Assembly (NCBI RefSeq): GCF_029309835.1
Contig: NZ_JARJHL010000003.1
Coordinates: 248,001-312,000 of the forward strand
Origin: Paracoccus sp. DMF-8
Lineage (GTDB): Bacteria; Pseudomonadota; Alphaproteobacteria; Rhodobacterales; Rhodobacteraceae
Direction of reading: 5' to 3'
DNA: 64,000 nt
Within the stretch, counting starts at the first letter, position 1. The number at the start of each line of letters is the position of its first letter. Positions 46,665 to 54,500 of this stretch are shown in pieces. The notes below the pieces were generated by a model that made no database searches, was not told the origin of the DNA, and saw only the letters and a program-made list of their open reading frames with translations. Position numbers and translations under genes: made by a program.

Positions 46665-47099
46665 TCAGATACCGAAAGCAATATCACCACGGGCGCGGGT
46701 GGAAAGACGGCCAAGGCAGATATCGGGCTGCGATTCCCCCTGAACCCGGCATTCCGCAACGTCATTCACCACGATCCGCGCAATTTCCCCGCAGGGACGG
46801 CCCGGCAGTTCAAAGACGGCGACGCGGGTCTTGCCCGGCACCAGCGCGCCGAAATCCAGAACCGGCAGCGCCCGCACGACGCCATCGCGGTCAAAGATCG
46901 CGACCTGCCATGCCGCGCGGTCCAGCGCCTGCCCCGTCGCGTTTTCGGCCACCAGCGTCAACTGGCAGGTCCCGGCCTGCGTGTCCTGGGTATTGTTCAG
47001 CTCCAGCAGCAGCTGGCCCGGTTCGGCGGCAACCTCCTGCGCGGCAAGCGGCAGGGCGGTCAGGCACAGCAAGGCAGCAAGGGGGGCGCGAAGGAACAA
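46665..47099 (-). CDS. Secreted protein of unknown function heading the ExbB/ExbD operon
   Basis: This protein has about 144 residues. I assign a TTG start at 47099 because AGGAG lies eight bases upstream and it begins a clean signal peptide (MFLRAPLAALLCLTALPLAA-QE). The frame continues upstream to 47174 but looks non-coding. The mature part is beta-rich with three or more cysteines (AGTCQLTLVAEN, GRPCGEIARIVVN, AECRVQG), which suggests disulfide bonds. I do not recognise a family. It lies 18 bases before exbB, so it probably acts with that module in the periplasm. Confidence 0.62.
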   Translation of the reverse strand: MFLRAPLAALLCLTALPLAAQEVAAEPGQLLLELNNTQDTQAGTCQLTLVAENATGQALDRAAWQVAIFDRDGVVRALPVLDFGALVPGKTRVAVFELPGRPCGEIARIVVNDVAECRVQGESQPDICLGRLSTRARGDIAFGI

Positions 47100-47218
47100 G
47101 GCCGGTTCTCCTGCTTGGGCCGCGCGGGCATCTTGGGCGTATGGGGCGCGCAGCCTTTTGGGGCGACATAGCACGGCTTTCCTGTTACCTCAATTCGCAC
47201 GATTTCCGGGTCCGGGCC

Positions 47219-47670
47219 ATGAGACTTTCAGGAGACTTTCAGCTTGTCAACATTCTGGCGGGCGCCGTGCTGGCGGCGGGGGTGCTGACATGCGCCGCCC
47301 CTGCGCAGGCGGCGCTGCGGGTCTGCAACCAAAGCTTTGACGTGCTGAACATCGCGGTCGGCCAGCCCGCCCGCGGCGCGACCGAGCCTGACCAGTTCGT
47401 GACGCGGGGCTGGTGGCGGGTGGCGCCGAATCAATGCGCGACCCTGCTGCGCGAAAGCCTGCAATCACGGTATTTTTATGTCTTTGCCGCCGATGTCTTT
47501 GGCAGGAAGTCCCTGTCCGGTTCCATCCGCTTTGCGTCGGCGAGCGGCGTTTCGTCATAGATACGCAGGGCAATTGTCTGGTCCGGGGCTATCTGGACGC
47601 GCGTTTCATCGAGGTCGATACCAAGGATCAGGATGACTGGACGGTTTTCGTCTCTGCGCGTCCGGGCTAG
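47219..47670 (+). CDS. DUF1036 secreted protein, frameshifted
   Basis: A signal peptide (VLTCAAPAQA-AL) precedes a DUF1036 domain: LRVCNQSFDVLNIAVG, GWWRVAPNQCATLL, YFYVFAADVFG, then in another frame FHPLCVGERRFVIDTQGNCL and FIEVDT. The two halves match one family but are separated by a missing base at about 47500-47503, so the first frame stops early at 47560. With one base restored the protein is about 150 residues with paired cysteines. DUF1036 proteins are small periplasmic proteins of unknown role. The gene diverges from the ExbBD operon. Confidence 0.75.
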
Positions 47671-47769
47671 GCTGGGGCGGTATTTCAAGGTGCGATTTCC
47701 GGGGATGTCGTTTCTGCGGTGCTGTTTCTGGGGCGTGAGTTTTCGAGGTCGGATCCGGATGGGCGTGAC

Positions 47770-49164
47770 ATGCCAGCGATCAGGCAGATGAGCCGGGGCG
47801 GGGCCATGCGGTGGCCGTGCCGCCGGGCGTTGAGCACCGCGCTGGCGCTGGCCCTGTCGGCGCTGGTTGCCTCTGCCCAGGAAACGCTGGTCGTGCAGAA
47901 CCGCAGCGACGGGGCCGACGCGGCGCGGGTGGCCGCTGCATGGGGCGTCGCGCCGCAGGGGCCAGAGGCGCTGGCGGCGGCCGGTTCCGGCCCCCTCTAT
48001 TACACCGGCCCGGTCGGCCGCGCGGCGCATGGGCTGGTCCTGCCCGGCGGCAATGCCCGGATCGCGCTGAACGACTGGCTGGCGGCGCGTCAGGGTGGCG
48101 ATCTGGGGGAAACCCGGGGGCGCAGCATCGTCATCCTGAACACCTGCGGCACGAATATGGGCGTGGCGGCCCATGATCTGGATGCGCCGGGCAACTGGCT
48201 GGTGGCCTATCCGCTGGCGGGCGGTCGCTGCCAGCCGCAGGATTTCGCGCAGCAGGTCATCGCCGCGACACAAGGCCCGGCGGCGGAGTGGCCGGTCGCC
48301 CTGCGTCAGGCAGGCATTGGCGTCGCCCAATCCGAAGCGGCGCCCGCAAATACGCCCGCATCCGCACCCGTGACCGGGATCGGCGGCCTGCGCGCGGTTG
48401 AAAACGACAGCATCGTCATCATCACCACGCTGCGCCCCACCAATGCGCTCGGCCCCCGCCTGCAGGCCCGGCCCGCCGCCGCCCCGCGCGAAATGCCGCG
48501 CCCCGAACCGGCGGTGGCCGCCCTGGTCGATGGCACGGGTCAAGTCGAAGGCATGGACAACCGCGCGGTGCTGCCGCAGGCGGCGGGACTGCCCGCGCCC
48601 TCGATCATCGTCGGCGAACAGGCGATCCCCCGCCCGCAGGTCCAGCGCGGCCCGATGGGCGTGGATTTTGCCGAACGCGCAAGGCTGCGCGCCGAGGATG
48701 CCCGGATGTTCGAGCGCATGGTCGCCGAGGGCGCCTATGATCCCGAACCCGCCCAGCTAGCCGCCGCGCTCCAGACCGAACTTGCCCGGATGCAATGCTA
48801 CGCGGCGGGCATCGACGGGGTCTGGGGCGGCGACTCGAACGCGGCGGTGCAGCGCTATTTCGCCAAGGCGGGCGGCACGGCGGCGGCCAGCGGCGCGGAT
48901 ATCGCGCTGTATCGCCAGCTGATCCTGAACCCGGACGTGACCTGCGACCCGGTGCCGGTCGCGGCCCCTGCGACACCAGCCGCGACGCCGCGCGGCAACA
49001 GCCGCCCCGCCGCCACGCAGACCGGGCCGCGCCTGCGCGCGACGACGCAGCAACCCCCGAGCGCGGCCCGGCAACCGGCAGCCCGCCAACCGACGGCGAC
49101 CGCACCCGCCACGACCACGCCGCGCATCTCGCCGAACCTGTCGGGCGCGGGTATGTTCCGGTAG
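47770..49164 (+). CDS. Secreted protein with peptidoglycan-binding-like segment, function unknown
   Basis: This protein of about 464 residues has a signal peptide (RRALSTALALALSALVASA-QE). The first half holds a region with RSIVILNTCGTNMGVAAHDL that recalls a caspase-like alpha/beta core but lacks a convincing His/Cys dyad. A disordered Pro/Ala middle follows, then ARMQCYAAGIDGVWGGDSNA with AVQRYFAKAGG, resembling a peptidoglycan-binding repeat. The tail is Pro/Ala/Thr-rich. The start could be the ATG at 47770, 47788 or 47806; the last gives the shortest leader before the signal peptide. It lies six bases before the transglycosylase gene. Confidence 0.6.
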   Translation: MPAIRQMSRGGAMRWPCRRALSTALALALSALVASAQETLVVQNRSDGADAARVAAAWGVAPQGPEALAAAGSGPLYYTGPVGRAAHGLVLPGGNARIALNDWLAARQGGDLGETRGRSIVILNTCGTNMGVAAHDLDAPGNWLVAYPLAGGRCQPQDFAQQVIAATQGPAAEWPVALRQAGIGVAQSEAAPANTPASAPVTGIGGLRAVENDSIVIITTLRPTNALGPRLQARPAAAPREMPRPEPAVAALVDGTGQVEGMDNRAVLPQAAGLPAPSIIVGEQAIPRPQVQRGPMGVDFAERARLRAEDARMFERMVAEGAYDPEPAQLAAALQTELARMQCYAAGIDGVWGGDSNAAVQRYFAKAGGTAAASGADIALYRQLILNPDVTCDPVPVAAPATPAATPRGNSRPAATQTGPRLRATTQQPPSAARQPAARQPTATAPATTTPRISPNLSGAGMFR

Positions 49165-49170
49165 GCGGCC

Positions 49171-51372
49171 ATGCTGGAAATCGACCCGCAATTCCGCCGC
49201 ATGGGACAGGGCGCACGCCGCCGCAGGCGGCGCATCGGACTGTTGCGCGGGGCGGCGCTGGTGCTGGTTCTGGGGGTCGCGGCGGGCCTTGGCTGGCGCT
49301 ACGCGGGGCCGGACATCGGCGCGCGTCTGGCGGGCGACGACAGCGACGAAACGCTGGTGCCGCTGGAACAGGATGTCGCCATTGCGCCGGTCGTGCGCGG
49401 CGACACCTTTACCGATATCCCCGGCGATCCGATGATCATCCAGACCGGCGACAGCGGCGAACGCAGCGGCACGAGGCTGGAAGGCCCGCCGGATCTGGCC
49501 GCCGCCCGCGTCGGCCCCCCCGGACCCGAGCGCCTGACCATGGTGCGCGAAAACCTGCATGTCCGCGAACGCCGCCTGATCGCCGCCCTGCCCACCACGC
49601 GAGAGGATTTCGCCCTGTTTCAGGCCGAACGCTCGCGCGAGCGGCTGATGAACGCCTCGGCCGATGGCAGCAGCGCAGAGACCGGCGCGGGCCTGTCCAT
49701 CCCCGAGGCGGAACGCATGACCTCCAGCCTTGCCTTTACCCGCGCCGCCGCGATCCGGCCCGCGCTGTGGCAGGATCTGATCCTGCAGATCCGCCTGCCC
49801 ACCGATATGACCGAACTGCTGCGTGACAACGGTTTCGACGCGGGCACCGCCGCACGCACCGCCACCCGGATCGCCGAGGTCATGCAGATCGGTCCGGAAC
49901 TGCCGCGCGGCCTGCTGCTGGCGCTGCGTTACCGGATGCAGGCGGGGCAGCGTCAGGTGCTGCAACTGTCGATCTACCGCTCGGGCGAATATGTGGGGTC
50001 CATGGCGATGTCGGGCAGCGGGCGGCTGGTCGGCGCCGCCGACCCTCAGGCCGACCAACCGCTGCTGGACCAGTCGGCGGATGAGGCGGTCGAAGGCGAC
50101 AGCCCGCAGTTCCGCCTGCTGGATGTGATCTACAGCGCCGCCTTGCGTCAGGGCGTGCCGGGCGATGTCATCGGCGAAGGCATCGCGCTGATGTCCGAGG
50201 TCCACGACCTTGACGGTTTCGCGGCCGAAGGCGACCGGCTGCAACTGCTTTACGCCAACAACCCCGGCGCGGGCGCGGATGGCGCGGGGCAGATCCTGTT
50301 CATCGGCGTCACCGGCCCGTCGGGGGACAGGCCCTGCTATGTAGTGCCCGCCCGCGAAGGCGGCTATGAACGCCACGCGCCCGGTGCGCGGGTCGTCGCG
50401 CTGACCGACCAGCCCGCAATGAGCGCGCCGGTCGCGGGCGTGCTGTCGCGCCGCTTCGTCGCGCCGACCGGGGGCGACGCCGAGCAGCGGCACGGTTGCC
50501 TGGCAGGCGGCGCAGGGCAGCCCGGTCGCCGCCGTCGCCGCCGGCCGCGTGACCGATGTGGACGCCGGCGCGGGCACCCTGTCCATCGCCCATGACGGCG
50601 GTCTGGCCAGCAGCTATCGCGGCCTTGAAACCCTGCCCGCCAGCCTTGTGCGCGGCGCCGATGTGAAACGCGGCGCGGTGATCGGCCGCATCGCGGGCAA
50701 GGGCGAGGACGACCGTTCCGGGCTGGTGTTCCAACTGCTGAAGGACGGCCAGCCGGTCGATCCGATCCCCTATCTGGCGGGCGGGAACGAGGTCCTTGCC
50801 TCGAACGCGGTCGAGGCGCTGATCAGCCGCATCATCCATGTCGAAAGCGGCGGCAATGCGGCGGCGCGCAACCCTTGTCCACCGCGACGGGGCTGGGCCA
50901 GTTCATCGAAAGCACATGGCTGCGGATGATGCGCAGCTATCGCCCCGATCTGGTCGCGACGCTGGATCGCCAGCAATTGCTGGACCTGCGGCTGGAACCC
51001 GGCCTGTCGCGCCAGATGGTCCGCCATCTGGCACAGGAAAACGAAGCCTTCCTGCGCGCGCGCGGCATCAATGCCACGGCGGGCAATCTGTATCTGGCGC
51101 ATTTTCTGGGACCGATGGGCGCCGCGCAGGCGCTGAGCGCCGATCCCGCCGCCCCGGTCGGGGCGGTGATGGGCGCGAATGTCGTCAACGCCAACCCCTT
51201 TCTGCGCAATTACACGATCGCCGACCTGCGGGCATGGTCGGACCGCAAGATGAATGCGCAATCGGTCGCGGCGGCGACATCCATGCCCGCGACGATCCCG
51301 GTCCGCGCCTCGCCCGAGGTGGAAAGATTCGTGGCGCTGATGGATCGCGTCCTGTCCACGAACCGGAACTGA
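49171..51372 (+). CDS. Degenerate-M23 and lytic transglycosylase fusion, frame broken twice
   Basis: This envelope protein of about 733 residues is anchored by one N-terminal helix (GAALVLVLGVAAGLGW). A helical region follows, then an M23/LytM-like domain (SAPVAGVLSRRFVAPTG onward, to DGQPVDPIPYLAGG). At the C terminus is an SLT transglycosylase-like domain (HVESGGNAAARNP, then TATGLGQFIESTWLRM) whose Glu in ESGG is the likely catalytic acid. In the M23 part the zinc ligands HxxxD and HxH are absent, so it is probably a non-catalytic fold. A GGGGG run at 50470-50474 holds one extra base and a CCC run at 50872-50874 lacks one; the two shifts cancel. It likely remodels cell wall. Confidence 0.78.
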
Positions 51373-51543
51373 TCCCGCACCGCGCGTTTCGGCGATATAG
51401 CGCGCGACCACCCGTGCCGCGGCTGGCAAGGACGCAACGGCGCCGCGATTAATCGCCCTTATGTCCGCCGCGATGTCTCGAATCTTTGGAAAATTGATGC
51501 TAGGCACGGCGCAGGTTTACCTAATTTGGAGCCGAGTTGGCTG

Positions 51544-54500
51544 ATGTCCTGCATTGACCCCATTGCCCGGAAATCCCTTGTTTCGCCAAAGGCGCATTTT
51601 TTGCTTTCGACATCATTGCTGACCCTTGGCCTGGCATTGATCGGCCTGCCGGGCACGGCGCTGAGCGATGATCTGTATCTGAACAACGGGCCTGCCGGGA
51701 CGGTCGTCAGCGGGGACTGGGACCAGGATTCCGAAATCTGGACCGAAACGCCGACGGCCGACGACACCACCCCGCGCCAGACTCTGGGTGGCGGCAATCG
51801 CGACACGGCGGTTCTGGTGGCCGATCCGGCCGATCCGACGCGGACGATCACGCTGACCCTGTCCGGCCCGGAAACCGGACCGAATGCGGCGCGGCTGATC
51901 CTGTCCGGTTTCCGGGTCGAAGGCGATGGCTATTCGCTGCGCAGCGCGCAGGAGGATTTCACACTGGGCGGCGCGGGTCCGGACGACACGCCCCTGCGCT
52001 TTGACATGCGCGACGGCGGCACCTTGACGCTGCAAGGCATCCGGCTGAGCGGGCGCATCCTGGTGGCAGGCAACGGCACCCTGACCCATGACGGCGATTC
52101 CACCGGCACGATGACCGAACTGGAGGTGGAAACGGGGGCCGGCTTTACCTCGACCGGGACGACGGCGGGCAGGGTCTCGAACAGCGGCACGACCGTTCTG
52201 GCCGAGCATGTGGGCAATGTCGACAACGAAGAAAACGGCATCTTTACCCTGACCGACCGGATCGGCGGACAGTTCGAGAACAGGCAGAACGCCACCGCCC
52301 ATCTGACCGGCCAGATCGAGGGTCAGCTGCGCAACCGCGGCGGCACGGTGAATGTCACCGGCCCCTTGACCACCCGGCCCATCGCCAACAGCCACGGCGG
52401 CATCCTGAACGTCAACGACACCGGCGGCACGGGTTTCGATCTGACCGTCCAGGCAGGCGACCCGGCCAATCCGTCGAGCGGGTTGCTCAACAATACCGCG
52501 ACGGTGAACCTTCGGGGTGACATCTCGGCCAATATGTTCAATGGCGGCGACAGCGGCGACGGCACGCTGAACATTCGCGGCGGCACCGTGGCGGGCAATA
52601 TCATCAACCGCGACGGATCCGACATCAACGGCACCGGGACGATCACCGGCAGCCTGAACAACTGGGGCACATTGCATGTCACCAACGGCGCGCTGAGTTC
52701 CAGGGCGCTGACCATGACGAACCTGAACAACCACGATTCCGGTCATGTCATCGTCGATACGGGCCATGAATTGCAGGTTGCAAACAACATCAACAGCGGG
52801 GGCGCCATCGACCTGTCGGGGGCCCTGCGCATCGGCAGCGGCGCCGGCACCCTGACCACCAACGACAATTCCGTGACGGTTGCCGGCACCGGCCAGATCA
52901 TCGGCAATGTCGTCAACAACGGCGCGACCGTGAATTCTGACGGGCGCATCCGGGGGAATCTGACCAACAACGATGCGGCACGGGCCAATGTCTCGGGCAC
53001 GATCACCGGCACGGTGCGCAACAGCGGCAACAGCCGGATGGCGCTGACCGGCGACCTGACCGTGGGCGGGTTGTCGAATACCGCGCGTTCGCTGCTGACG
53101 GTCGGGCAGGACAGCGCCCTGACCATCGGGACCGGCAACGGGACGCTGGTGAACAGCGCGATGAACGGCAACAATCCCAATGCCGGGCTGAATCTGTCGG
53201 GCACGCTGAACGGGTCGCTGAACAACAGCGGCAGGACCGTTCTGGGCAGTCTCGGCAGTGCCACGACGGCGACGGTCAACGGCTCTGTCACCAATACGGG
53301 GATAACGCTGCTTCGCAACAATTCGCTGGTGACGGGCAATTTCACGAATGACGGCAGGCTGTCCTCGGCGGGCTTCAGCGGGGCGCAGCTGAATGTCTCG
53401 GGGATTTTCAGCAACCTTGCGGGTGCGGTGATCAACGGCCTGCTGGGGCCGATCGTGATTTCGGCGGATCGCGTCTATCTGAACGAAGGCGGCCAGGTTC
53501 TGGGCGATGTCGATATCCGGGGCACGGTGGTCAATGCGGGCATTCTGCTGCTGAATACCGACCGGACCCGCAGCAACGATCTGATCAACGAGGAAACCGG
53601 TGTCGTCCAGGTTTCGGCCGATATCGACGCCGGCGGCTATCGCACGGACAACAACGGCACATTCACCATCCAGAACGATGGCGAATACACCAATGTCTCG
53701 ACCTTTGAAAACAACCGCGACCTGACCGTCCAGAACGGCGGCGTGCTGGAGGCCGGGCAGGTCATCAACGGCGCCGACGGCATTACCGAGAACCGCGGCC
53801 GGATCAACGGCACGGTCACCAACCGCGGCAACCTGATCAACAACGGCCGGATCAACGGCGATGTCACCAACAGCCTCAACCTGACCAGCAATGGCGCGAT
53901 CCAGGGCAATCTGATCAACACCGGCAATGCCCAGATGCGCGGCACGGTCAGCGGCACCGTCGAAAACCGCCGCAACCTGACGACCACGGGCAACCTGACC
54001 GTCGGCACGCTGACCAACCGGGGCGCCACCACGGTCGAAAGCAACCACAACCTGAATTCGGGCGATGCCGTGGCCAACAGCGCCACCCTGACCGTGCGCG
54101 GCACCGTCAACACCGCCGTCCAGAACAACCAGCCCAACGCACGCCTGGTCATGCAGGGCGGCCGCGTGGCCGATACGGTCACCAACGCGGGCGTGGTCAC
54201 GGGCTCGGGCACGATCACCGGCAATCTGGCCAATACCACCACCGGGCGCGTGAATCTGCTGGACGGGCAGGTGCTGAGGCTGAACGGCGGCTTGCGCAAT
54301 GCGGGCACGGCGACTTTGGGCGGCACCATCATCGGGGGCGTCAACAACCTTGCGGGCGCGACCACCAACCTGCGCAACAACGGCGGCATTCAGGGGCTGG
54401 TGACCAACCGCGGCACGCTGGCCGGGAACGGCCAGATCACCGGCAATGTCAACAATATCGACGACGGCGCCCTGTCGCTGAGCGGGCGGATCACCGGCAC

